Assembly (NCBI GenBank): GCA_030704615.1
Contig: CM060734.1
Coordinates: forward strand, 29,218,042-29,282,041
Source of the DNA: Takakia lepidozioides
Lineage: Eukaryota; Streptophyta; Takakiopsida; Takakiales; Takakiaceae
Length of the DNA stretch: 64,000 nt
Direction of reading: 5' to 3'
Both the position numbers and the translations under genes were made by a program. The number at the start of each line of letters is the position of its first letter. The first letter of the stretch is position 1. The notes beneath the pieces are model-generated. The model saw nothing but the letters and a program-made list of their open reading frames with translations. It had not been told where the DNA came from and did not search any database. This document shows, piece by piece, positions 20,914-32,105 of this stretch.

Positions 20914-23900
20914 TCACTGGTCCCCTGGATCCATATTCAGAAGAGTGTGAACCTCCTGGGGGCTCAACCCTGGTGCATGTATGAAGTGATGAGTTGTGGA
21001 ATTACAACGGAGTCTCTTTAGGTACACGTAGTACAAATGCTTGCAAGGGCAGTATGATGCCCCCTTGTTCGCCATGATCTGGAAGTCGGTGCAATTGCAG
21101 GTGGGTAATTCTGAAATGGTGATGGTGTACACCTCATTTGAGCCGTGGCGCCCGATCCTGGTGGGGCACTTCTGTCGAGCTCTGGATTGTACAGTTCATC
21201 CGAAGTGCATTCCCCATCCTTGTCTCGTTCACTTTTGAGGGAGGTCGCCGCCTCTTCGGTTTCCCCCAACGGTGTGTAGGATGCTTAGAGCTGTCGTGTC
21301 CCATTGTTCTTGCTCTCACAGGGGTCGGTGGTGGAGGTGGAAGCGGAAATGGTTGTCTGGGGACGTCAGTGCGCTGCACCATCCGAAATCCTGCGGCGGT
21401 AAGGGCGTCGGCCTCAACCTGACTCAGATCGCAGCCTGGTTCCACCGGCCCACACCGGGGGAGCCTCTGGCATTGTTTGTATGCCGTACTTGGGCTTTCC
21501 ATACACGCAAGTCATAATGTCGTGCCTGCAGAACCAGAACTGGGTGGTTGTCGCCTCCGCAAACTTTGCATGGACAAATCTTCCTGTAAAAGTAGGAGCA
21601 GGGACAGCCCCATCTGGATTCCTCCTTATCATCTCTAAACAACGTTGCCGTGTATCCACACGAATTGCGGAACACCTTCCTCGAAACGACGGCTTTGTGC
21701 GAGCAATTCTCCACTGTGATGCAGACACAGTCGTCTCCACAATGGCTTGGCCATACTGCATAACAGCGGGCGGAATGTGGGGCAAGGGAGCGGTGGGAAT
21801 TTGTTGCACGAAATCCCCGGTTGAAGGCGACGGCGATCTGGAATTTCTTGGGCTTCCACTGCTGGAAGACACATTGTGCGGCAACATGACGGGACCTCGA
21901 GGTGCTGTCCGAATGTTCCTGTCGGATCTCCAGGAATCCTCTTCGCACCCGGGTTCCTCTTCAATCCTCCGCCTGACAGGGCGAGTCCGGACGTCCCCCT
22001 CTAGGGTTTCACCTCTGCGGTGCAGAGGCGTCCCTTTGATCTTCTCTCGCAATGCTGTCGCCCATTTCACTGGATTCTTGGACCTCGAAGCTGTTCGTAC
22101 CAACAATTCCTCCCTGTCCGGCCCAAAGCCCCATTGTTTGCCGCTCAGGAACTTGTAGTACGTGGCTTGCTGCATGATTGCTCTGTCGATGTCCTCCGTT
22201 GTGGCCGTCACTACGTCCACCAGATGTGCGGCAGAAGACGCTCGCCAGGAGGAGTGGACCGATTCTGCCATATTCGTGTTCGGCATGTCCGTGTCGGAAT
22301 CCAAGCACCGCTCCTAGAAGGACACAAACAATGGTGAGGGACCAATCGAAATGTCCGTAACAGAAAGACAAATGAACGAAAATGACAGCAGCCTACCTCC
22401 CGCATGTACTGTCCGAACTGTCGATACCGAAAATGCCACCACCCCAACCAGCTGTGCAATGCTCCCAGATTGGTTGTCTCCACTGCACCTGACGTGTTCC
22501 ACCAAGCCTCGATGATAGCAAACTTAACCTCCGCGTCATCAAATGTGGGTGCATCCTTCCACGCCGTACAAAGGACACGGTGTTCAGCCTGGAATGAGCT
22601 AGCAACAAATTTGGTAGTGTAGTGGGATAGACTCTGCATCCAATGGAATCCACAGGATCTCTCTTTCCCCTCCATTGGAACATTGGGGTCCTCACCGTAC
22701 ACACGCCGCACCGCTGCCCAGTTGGCCTGAGCGTTGTCTGCCATGAATCCCCTGAAATTGGGCTCTGGCAATCCCGCCCTTGCCATCTGCTCGTTTATGC
22801 CCTCCCACAGATGCATCTCGGACTGTGTGTCCTCCCCTTTCATCTCGCAGATTGCAATCGTCATGAGCCTCTTGGAGTGATAGTCATAAACATGCGCACC
22901 CATAGTCACCCACTGATGGTTTGTAATTCGCTTGATGTGATCAAACATCACCCAAGCATTCGACAAGTTTCCAGTTGTCATGCGAGTGACCAAGTCGACT
23001 CCACTCCCAGGCCCACACGTCGACATTTTGAAAATGTAACAACGATCGGATTCGCTGCCTTGCCCTGGAAACCTGCTACCTTGGATGTAGTCATATCCAG
23101 TCATTCGTTTCACCTCCAGGATTGAGTACATGTCCGACCCCCTGCCGAACTCCTGCTTGCAAGATACGATGTGATTCCGCACATTCGGACTACAAACGTG
23201 CGAGACGGACTCCAAGAGGTCACGCATCTCGTCTTCGGTCAAGGGCTCTCGGTCGGAACCATCTTCAGACATGATTTTGCCAAGAGCAATCTTGTGGGCT
23301 GCCTTCAGCTGAATCTGCTTTGGTCTGGCTCCGGGGCTCAATTTCACCTCCTCTTTTATGATGTCGTGTGCTTCCTGCACAGCCTCACGCATGTTGCCTC
23401 TCGCCAAGGGGTGGCAGTGGACCCCAACGTGTATGCAAGCTCTAGTCAAGTCCGGGAGCAAATGGATACGTAATATTGCTTGGCTCTGCACATGGACATG
23501 CACGTCGGTGGTTCTTTGCAATGTGCACACTTGAAAGAACCCGCAGGAGCTTGGCTGGAGACAATGAATGGATGATGCGTTGTGCCAGTCCAATCCGTCT
23601 CGTTTCTCCGCCCTCCTTTGGAGAGAAAGTGGAAGCAGGTGGGATTGAGGCACCTCAGCTTCCCCGCACAGAGGACATATCGTACACGAACACCATCAGC
23701 AATTTTCGTGCTACTGGTCTTCGTCACACACCAGGGGTGTCCGTCATGCTTTCGATCCATGTCTGTTAACATCCCGGAGGCTTTCTTTGACGAAGAAACA
23801 GGTGGAAACTCGAAGATGACATTGCCATCGACTTCGGGAGGCAGAAAGTTACCTTTCTGACTGGGAATTTGGCATAGTCGAGAGCAGCCAGCTCGGAGCG

Positions 23901-24531
23901 AGAACCATCGAGGTGATGTTGTCGTAGGAGCTGCACAATGGACCGGGTTGGAGTTATGCTCGAGGGCACATGCGTAGCACCTACAGAGACGTCCATGCCG
24001 GATTTGAACGACCGTGTGGAGGACATGGGTACCTCAATGCAATCATCTTCCTCGTCGGAAATGTCGAATACGTCCACACGAGAAGCTATGGAGGGTCTTG
24101 ACGGTCCAGGTCGGGAATGATTATCGTTGCATACCTCTCTGTTGGCAGTGGCCGCCTCTCGGTTTCCGGACTCCTTTGTGGATGGTGTGGGCAGCGACTG
24201 ATTCGGAAAGGGAATGGGCATTCCCACAGCTCGGTACAGGATGGTCTGACGGGGGAACGTGCCATTCGATTCCGCAACCTCCGTCGTTACCTAGCACGAC
24301 AATGGTCTCGTCAACCTGTCCAGGAACATCCTTCCTTTCTTCTTCCAAATAAACTGTGCCCGGTTTGAGCTTGAATTTGGAACAAAGGTAAGTTTCAGTC
24401 ACTCTGCAAAGTCCTCCCTCGTTTGGGATCCAGGCTCTCCCAAGTTGCGGAGGACAGCAAACTATAGCGTAGGAATTCGGAGCCATCGCACGGAGTTGGC
24501 AAGTGCGAGGTTCAGTATAGCGACAGACCAA
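20914..24531 (-). CDS. MULE-type transposase with SWIM zinc finger (multi-exon, partly broken)
   Basis: Cuts and rejoins the element's ends, acting in the nucleus. Parts in transcription order: N-terminal region (24531-23766) with an acidic SUMO-interaction-like motif (FDISDEEDD); a Cys/His region LRCLNPTCFHF...CAHC (23772-23446); RACIHVGVHCHPLARGN; DDE-like core exon (about 23465-22397) with HVYDYHSKRLMTIAICEM, GFMADNAQANWAAVRRVYG (second catalytic Asp region), CGFHWMQSL and WHFRYRQFGQYM. An 83-bp GT-AG intron (22396-22314) then leads to NMAESVHSSW (22313-about 21414). A SWIM finger follows at 21132-20914 (CNC...CPCKH). A frame change near 23455 precedes the core and could be an intron or a mutation; the join between 21414 and 21132 is unresolved. 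The combination matches plant MULE/SWIM transposases. Confidence 0.72.
22314..22396 (-). other. Spliceosomal intron in transposase gene
   Basis: Donor GTAGGC at 22396-22391 and acceptor TTCTAG at 22319-22314 on the minus strand. Splicing keeps the frame between YMRE and ERCLDSD. Confidence 0.7.
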
Positions 24532-24895
24532 GGCTCACAGGCCCATGCGGAGTCCATCGACGATTGGAAGTCGCACATTGAAGTGGAAAGTATTGTTTCA
24601 AGCTACATGCATGAAGGTGGGAGGTTTGATTCCATAGCCAGTGAGTATGACAATGATGGCCGATTCGGCGACGAAATAACATCTCCTGACAGTTTCTCCT
24701 GAGGGTGGATCCAGCAGTATTCTCGGTGCAGACAGGAACGTTCGCACTGACAAGTGCCAGGACTGCTGGTTAAAACGGTCAGACAACCAAGTTGTGCTCA
24801 TCAAGACTGGCCGCAATTGTGTTGTTTCGGAACAATGCAACCCATTCAGGTTCCAGATTTCCCGTCCCGAGTGATTCTTTCGATTGCTGGTGGAC
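24532..24895. promoter_or_regulatory. Left half of divergent intergenic region
   Basis: Lies between the start of the leftward transposase gene and the palindrome array. No TATA box or other defined motif was identified. By position it should hold the transposase promoter. Confidence 0.3.
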
Positions 24896-26600
24896 GGAAA
24901 TACGGCGCCGCATTTCCGTATTGCATCTTGGTCATGCACCAGAGCGACGGAAATGCGGCACCGAGTTTCCGTCCGGGGGAAACCTTTATACTCTCCAGAA
25001 CGGAAATGCGGTAACGCATTTCCATCCAGCAAGCACGGTATGTGAAGGTGGAACGGAAATGCGGTACCGCATTTCCGTTCTGATTGAGAATTATGAACAA
25101 CGGGAACAGAAATGCGGCACCGCATTTCCGTCCGAGTCGCACTTTTCGACATTTCAGAACGGAAAAGCGGCGCCGCATTTCCATTTTGTATCTGATGCAT
25201 GGAGCTGAGGGATAGAAATGCTGCAGCACATTTCCGTCCTTAAAGACATTCACTCTCCAGAACGGAAATGCGGTACCGCATTTTCATTCAACAAGCACGG
25301 TATGTGAAGGTGGAACGGAAATGCGGTACCGCATTTCCGTTCTGATTGAGATTTACGGGAACAGAAATGCGGCACCGCATTTCCGTTCGCACTTTTCGAC
25401 ATTCCAGAAAGGAAATGCGGCGCCGCATTTCCATTTTGTATCTGATGCATGGAGCCGAGTGCGATTCCGACAGCTTCATACAGCGCAATTCCGACCGCTT
25501 GAGACATTCATACTATCCAGAACGGAAATGCGGCAACGCATTTCCGTTCTGACTGAAAATCGTGAACCATCTGAACTAAATGCGGCACCGTATTTCCATC
25601 CGAGTCGCACCACCAACATTCCAGAACGGAAATGCGGTACCGCATTTCCGTTGACTGAAAATCGTGAACCGTCGGAACTGAAATGCGGCAACGCATTTCC
25701 ATCCGAGTCGCACCAACATTCCAGAACGGAATGTATTAGATTCAAAAGGGAAATGCGGCACCGCATTTCCGTTCTGATGAAATATCCTGAAACATCGGAA
25801 CTGAAATGCGGTACCGCATTTCCGTCGGAGTCGCACCTTCCGACATTCCAAAACGGAAATGCGGCGCCGCATTTCCGTTTTGTATGTGAGGCATGGAGCT
25901 GTGAACGAAAATGCGGCACGGCATTTCCGCCAGCGTCAGACGTTAATACTCTACAGAACGGAAATGCGGTACCGCATTTCCATTCTGACTGAAAATCGTG
26001 CGCAACGGGAACAGAAATGCGGCACCGCATTTCCGTTCGAGTCGCACCTTCCGACATTCTAGAACGGAAATGCGGCGCCGCATTTCCGTTTTGTATTGGG
26101 CCTGGAGCTGTGCTACGGAAATGTGTGCCGCATTTCCATCCATGTGAGACCTTCAAAACTTTCCAGACCGGAAATGCGGCACCGCATTTCTGTCCAGGTG
26201 AGACCTCTATACTTTCCCGAACGGAAATGTGGCACGGCATTTCCATTCAACTAACGGATGTGAAGTGGGAACGGAAATGCGGTACCGCATTTCCGTTCAC
26301 ATTGAAAATCATGAACCACGGGGAAATGTTGTGCCTCATTCCGTCCCAATCGCACCTTTCGACATTCCAGAACGGAAATGCGGCGCCGCATTTCCCTTTT
26401 GAATCTCATACTTGGAGCTGTGGGACGGAAATGCGGCACCGTATTTCCGTTCAACAACTAAGGTATGTGAAGGTGGAACGGAAATGCGGTGCCGCATTTC
26501 TTCCAACAAGTACGGATGTGTAGCAGAGTGATGGTACTTAACGGAAATGCGGCGCCGCATTCGCATTTTCGCTCCAACATCAGACGCTGGGACGGAAATG
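24896..26600. repeat. Array of about 31 palindromes at 53-bp period
   Basis: Each unit has 10-bp arms GGAAATGCGG and CCGCATTTCC around a 2-bp centre (TA, CG, CA, or rarely others), then a 31-bp spacer. Starts: 24896, 24949, 25002, 25055, 25108, 25161, 25214, 25264, 25317, 25363, 25411, then after a gap 25524, 25576, 25628, 25679, 25749, 25802, 25855, 25907, 25960, 26012, 26066, 26117, 26170, 26223, 26273, 26321, 26374, 26427, 26480, 26543. Spacers fall into about five classes that recur in order (for example ..CTCTCCAGAAC, ..TATGTGAAGGTGGAAC, ..GAACAACGGGAAC, ..GTCGCACCTTCCGACATTC, ..GATGCATGGAGCTG), so a 265-bp higher-order unit underlies the array. It sits between two divergent genes. ORFs across it are shadows. 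Confidence 0.95.
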
Positions 26601-26932
26601 CCTTGAAATGTGAACACGTGGAGCAACGGAATTGCTGCACATGTCGGCACTCTATCTGACTGAAGGGGCATGAGGCGCGCGGCCTGACCGTTCGATAATG
26701 ATGTTTGTTTTTCGGACGGCAGGCGTACCCTCAACGATTCGAATTTCGTAATGACGCAAACTCCCGAGGAGACACTTTCGTCCAACCCTTTCGAACCCAA
26801 GTGGTGCATCACCGCCGTTTCATCTACTTTTGTCGTGTCTCCTCAGTCACCCCTCTCGCGCCCTTTCCATCTGCACTCTTTGCCCCTTTTCCCTCTCTCT
26901 GTTCTTCTTATGCTCGAACCTGAGAGGGGGGG
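26601..26932 (+). promoter_or_regulatory. Probable 5' region of the ParB/methylase-like gene
   Basis: Sequence between the last palindrome and the first plausible coding exon, with CT-rich stretches near 26870-26910. No defined promoter motif. An ORF from 26751 may or may not be translated. Confidence 0.3.
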
Positions 26933-29900
26933 AGTTCGTGCACCAGACAGGAGACCTCGTCGCAAGCTCCGGAAATTATACTTCGGACGTAGGCCAATGC
27001 CGAAGGGGAGGAAGCAGATGCGTCTACAGGAGGAGATTGCCATCTCCGAGCAGCAGGCCACTCAGGCAACCCAGCCACCAGTGAGAGCTCCATGCGATCG
27101 GGCTGCGCGCAGCTGATCGAGCACCGAACCCCCATTTTGCTTCTGTAATTCTTAGACTGAATGCTAGGAGACTTGAATGCAGAACATGTTTGCATGCCTA
27201 ACAGGAAAGGTGGACGTGCTGGAGGGATCGCAGGAATCCGAAGAGCCGCAGGAAGAGTCCGAGGAGCTAGCTGCAGCACGTACACCCACCCGATCCCGAG
27301 CGCGGGTATTCCTGCCGGGCCTAGCCTCTGCGATTCAAAGACGCGTCTTCGAAGGGCAAGTTCAAAGTCCCAGAGATCGACTCGCGTTCTTCGGTCATGG
27401 AGAATCGCCAGCAGGGGTCGGGCCCTTCTCCAGCAAAGTCGAAGAAGAAGCAGCCCGTCCCTCTACTGGCTTCTGAACCGGCTCAGGATTCACCCCCCCA
27501 ACGCGAATGAAGCAGCAGGGTAGAAGACAGATTCAATTGCAGCAGACACCTTCACCTGCAAGGATGAGGAAGCAGAAGGCAATCAGGGCGACGGGCGAAC
27601 AATCTCCCGCAAAACCGCTTCCACGAGCTGAAGCTCAGTTCCTGGAGGATTTCCCGCCTGCAGATGTTGGGGCCGACTCTGCTGCAGCGAAGGCAATGGG
27701 ATCGACCGTTGATCTCGATTTGGTACCGGAGGAGGGTGCTGCCGCTCAACGTTCGCAGCAAGACCTCACCACCGATGAGCAAGCAGGCCCGGAGGAGGCC
27801 TCTGCAATGGCAGAATTGCCCGCAGACAGGCCCCAGAGTGCAGCTCCAGTTGAGGATGCTCCAGCTGCTCAGCCACTACCGGCACCTACAGACATGTCTC
27901 CGGAGGATTTCAAAAGTGCAGCGGATAAAATGTTGGAGGAGACACACAGTAGCATTGGCAGAGTTCTGGGCAGCAGGGTATTCCAGCGGACTCTTCGAAT
28001 CCCACTCTGTCGCATGGTCTCCCTTCCCATCGTCAGGCAGGCCCTTCCCGGAGATGTGGATAAGCTCAAGTTCGCATTTCGAGAAGGGTACCGTCTGGGA
28101 TCGGCAGCGTTTTACGTTTCCATTGAGAATGAGGACGGCGAAACTCGTGGACCCACTGCCGATGAATTGTCAACGTGGGATACCCACTGGCACACTCGCA
28201 ACCACGAATTCGAGGCGACGCTGAAGGGTGATCCCGACTTCGGCCATATGTCGGGTAAAATGTTCTTTGTGTGGGACGGGAATCACCGACTTCTCGCCTG
28301 GTGGGAGTACATCAAGCAGAACCATGCCAAGCACATTGGCTGGCATTACATGGTGGAGTGTGTCATCCTCAAGGTGAAGGCGGCAGACTCCTCCCTGCTC
28401 AAGAATGCCATGGCGGACCTCAACTCGTAAGATACTCATACCCCCCTAGCACGTTCGAAATGCGGTGCCGCATTTCGGTTTCCATTCTGGTTTTCCGTGC
28501 TTCCGTGTACTGAACTGGAGAGTGTGCCTTGCAGGGTCACTGAGAATGCGTACGTGCATACCCACATGGCACATATGCTGTACAGGGTGAGGAAAACTGG
28601 TCTCACTGATCCGCAGATGTTTGCGGAAATGCTGGAGCCCGAGCTCATTCAGAAAGCCGTTGCAAAAACAGACCGGACATGGTATCGTCTCACTATGGAT
28701 GGAATGGTGGAGGTGATATACGAAGTAAGTCGTCCTCCAATTTCCCTCTGCTCATCCTTCCCCAATTTTCAGTAATGTTTCCACATGAATCGAATGTAAC
28801 GCTTCTGCATGTTTTTGTTGGCAGTCAAACATCAAGCTGGATTTGGCCCATGCCAAACGCTTCTTCATGGAAAGTGAGGGGCAGGTCAAAACGTTGCAGT
28901 CATTGACTGAGCACTTGAAGGAAGCCGGTGTCAAGTCCAGAACCAAATACAAGTCAAAGCTTGTGAAGCTGGTGGCAATTGCAGATCCGGCACTTGGAAA
29001 GGACTTCATCCCCGAGATTGCAAAACACTATTCTCGGGCCATGCAGCCGACCATGCAATTGGAGAAACTGCATCACCTCTCAACGGCATGTGTGGAGGCG
29101 AAAGAGAAGGTGAGGTTTCAATGCACTGAAGTTCCTTCCTAGCAATAGCCACTCTCTTCCAGCTCCTGACATTGGATCGGAAATGGCAGACACGGTGGCT
29201 GTCGATCTGGAATGCATCCGAGAGCATAAGGACAATGTGGTCTTTTCCACTGGAAGTTTCCGACCCTGCAGTGGATGTGTGGCTCAACCGCATGACTTGG
29301 TGGTTCCAGGTAATTCAAGGTACTTCCCCAGATTTGCTTTTCTGACATGAATTCCCTGAACTGCTACGTGACAATGCATTTGGGAATCGCAGGTAATGTC
29401 GAATGCGAAGGAGCAAGTCGTAATGCACACAAATTCGTTCGGCTTGTACGTCAAATGGGATGGAACACAGACATTGGAAGACTACGTGACACGTTTCAGA
29501 TGTGCGTACAAGGACAACCTTTTCGCCAGAGAGCTACAGACAGCAAGAAGGAGCGTGGAGTTTACACATCAGGAGGGAGCGGGGAAAGCTGCAATGCGAA
29601 TTGTTTACAGGTGAAGCACAGCTGCCCTTGTATGCGAAGCCTGGTTACGAGGTTTGTCTCGGAAATGCGGCACCGCATTCGCATTTTATGTTTTCGGTGG
29701 CACTCTGCCAGTAGGTTGGTCTCAAGTTTTGCTCACGCATGCTGACTGCCTTGCAGGTATATGAAATACGTGCTCCTTCAGACAGGGGCCCTGGCTCAAG
29801 AGCCCCCGTTCTTCATGGCTTGGACCGTGGCGGGCCCAAGCTGTGTCTACACACCCGAGATGCAGAAACAATGGCATCCCGCGCATCTCGTTGGATGCCC

Positions 29901-32105
29901 GTGGTACCTGGACATGTCTGGCGGTATTGTTGACGAGTCTGAGAAAGATCTGCACGCCTTGGCAGAAGAGAAGAGAAAGGAAAGACGTGTCCCTGCTGGG
30001 CCAAAGTCGGCAAAGGAATCTGCTGCTCTGGAAGAATCCAGAAAGGCAGCTGAGATGGCACAAAAGACGGTGGATGCAGCTGTGCAGGCCCAACAGAAGG
30101 GGTCGAAGAAGAGGACTCGCCAGCAAGGAGCAGCTGTTGTGACACCCGCCAAAACGAAGAAGCAGAAACAGCCTGTTCAGGAAGAGGGTGAGGAAGAGGA
30201 CTCCGATGGAGACTTTGCAACCAGCCCACCCCCCAAACGCAGGCTGCCTCCCCTGTGCCCACCGTTGTCACGAGAGGCACGAGAACTGGCTCGGCAAAGA
30301 AGGCACTCTTCAACCCCCAGGGGGGCACCCTTTCGAGCCGGTGGAAATGAAGAGGCCGAAAGTGGCTCCCGAAACTGTAGTCCAGTGTGTAAATGAGAGT
30401 TTCTTGGCGGCTTTGGATGGACGGGCAGCCAAGTTGGCATACATGAAGACCATGGAGGGTCTGAAGGGCAGAGCACTGAAGAAGGCGACTGCCGAAGAGC
30501 CTTCCGACACCCCAGGATTTCAGAATATGGTCTCGTTCTTTGAGAGGGTGTGTGCAGACAAGGATTGTAGGAGGGGCGGAAATGCCACCGAGTGGTCTTG
30601 CGATATGATCATCTTGGATATTCCGGACGGAGAGCCTGTGGAAGGACTGCAAGCTTTGCCATCTTGGAACAGGTACTCGGAGGACTTTTGGAAGAAAGGA
30701 TTCGGGCTTGCCCGCATGGTGTTGGACGACAGAGGCTGTGTGGTTGTCCTGGCGAGCAGAGGAAAAAACACTCAGACAGGAATTGCGAAGTGGACCCGCA
30801 AGAGCGCCGTCCCGATTCTGAAAAAGAAGTGGACGTGCATCAACACACTGGGCCTTCGGTCGGAAGGGAAGAAGGTGATTACGACACTGGCACTCGTCCA
30901 TTCATTTGCTTGGGTGTTTTCAAATGCGGTGCCGCATTCGGTTTCTAATCGTTTTCCCCCTGTGTATGCAGACGAAGCAGTTCGATGCATACTGCTTTGT
31001 GAAGGAGAACTCCACCTTTGCTTTCCGGAAGGAGGGAGGAAAGGTTGACCCGAACTGCGACCCACTCGATTACGACGTTCTGTTCAACAACGTTCCCAAG
31101 GAACTTCTCCCTCATAGCCTCACTTCAACGGAACCCCTGCGGTACTCACGGACTCGGAGCCCTGCCTTCATTCAGACAATTATGGAGACATGCACAGACG
31201 TGGAGGGCACAGTGCTCGACCTCATCTGTGGGACAGGTATGCAGAATCTTGATCTCTGCTGTTCTGCAAATTCTCGTTAGGATGTAGTTCGCAACATCTG
31301 AAGCGCCATGTGGTAATGTGTGGATGGCATTGTAACAGGTGCCTCAATGTGGGCTGGGCGGTTTTCCGACCGGCACCTCTTTGCCTACGAGGAGGATTCA
31401 TCCGTGTGGGGATCCCATCTGGAGGGGCTGCAACGGAATGTGAAGGCTCCCGACAGAGCGGAAGTCTCCTCGGATTCGTCGGAGTCCGAGGAAGACACAG
31501 TGGACATTGATGCGGAGGAGAACCCGGAATACGAGTGAGTGCAAACATTGTAAGTTTGCAAAGCCTTCTGGGTCATTTATGTCAAACGAATTTCCCGACT
31601 GTGGTTCTCATTAGTCTCGTTGATGATTGTCATGTGCAGGATTGCAGGGTCCGGGTCGAAACATGTAGGGCCTACACTTCCTGCCAGGAAGAATGTCCCG
31701 TTCTTTGCGAGGGCCGACTTCATGACGAGCCCGGTGAGGGACTACTCCCTTCCTAGTTATGCAGCTAAACTCGCAAATACAGCGATTAGAAGAAGTGAGA
31801 ATCCCAGTAAAGTAGAGCAGATTTTGGAGAGGGCTAGGGAGGACAGAAGGATAAGGAAAGAGTTGGCAGCTCAGACAGGTAGACGGGTACGAAAGTACAT
31901 ATGTGATTCAGCGGATGAGAGCGACGCAGACAGGGAGGAAGACGACCCAACGGAGGTGAGATGGACAGTTCCGCAAGGGGAAGATGGGATTTTCGAAAGC
32001 CTGGCCAACGAGCAGTCCGCTGGAGATGAGAGAGGCACTGAGGGGGTGGAGGAGGAGCAGGACAGTCTAGAACAGGATGAGGATTCGGATGATTTTCAAG
32101 ATTAA
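26933..32105 (+). CDS. ParB/sulfiredoxin-like domain fused to beta-class DNA methyltransferase-like domain
   Basis: Multi-exon cargo gene. N-terminus: basic RRPRRKLRKLYF (exon about 26933-27080), then Ala/Glu/Pro-rich disorder (27200-27890, frames uncertain). The ParB-like domain is in the exon ending 28426: RIPLCRMVSLPIVRQ, then FFVWDGNHRLLAW (about 28260-28298). In-frame introns: 28427-28534, 28725-28824, 29110-29162, 29310-29392, 29611-29756, 30875-30971, 31237-31338, 31535-31639. A helical middle (28535-29610) precedes a Lys-rich linker with frame changes near 30240 and the G-run at 30319-30324. The methylase-like part has CDMIILDIPDGEP (30598-30636; family norm D/NPPY), SPAFIQTIM, VLDLICGTG (31212-31340) and FAYEED, the order IV then X-I of beta-class N4/N6 amino-methyltransferases. 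The C-terminal domain NVPFFARADFMTSP..DGIFE ends at 32105 and is shared with 50850-51234. DIPD may mean altered or lost catalysis. Confidence 0.7.
28456..28477. repeat. Element palindrome inside intron
   Basis: CGAAATGCGG and CCGCATTTCG arms around TG within intron 28427-28534 of the ParB/methylase-like gene. Confidence 0.9.
29661..29681. repeat. Element palindrome inside intron
   Basis: GGAAATGCGGCACCGCATTC within intron 29611-29756 of the same gene; the last arm is shortened by one base. Confidence 0.9.
30921..30940. repeat. Element palindrome inside intron
   Basis: CAAATGCGGTGCCGCATTCG within intron 30875-30971 of the same gene. Confidence 0.9.

Noticed and set aside
24896-26600. CRISPR array (palindromic repeats of ~22 bp with ~31-bp spacers)
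   Set aside because: The spacers are not unique but recur in about five classes, there are no cas genes, and the context is a eukaryotic transposon with introns.
24598-26812. Long ORFs of the MRYRISVL / PHFRSG type across the palindrome array
   Set aside because: They arise because the palindromic repeat is open in several frames on both strands.
29813-30901. 362-aa minus-strand ORF opposite the methylase-like gene
   Set aside because: The plus strand carries in-frame splice joins and methylase motifs; the minus frame has no domain and is antisense to them.
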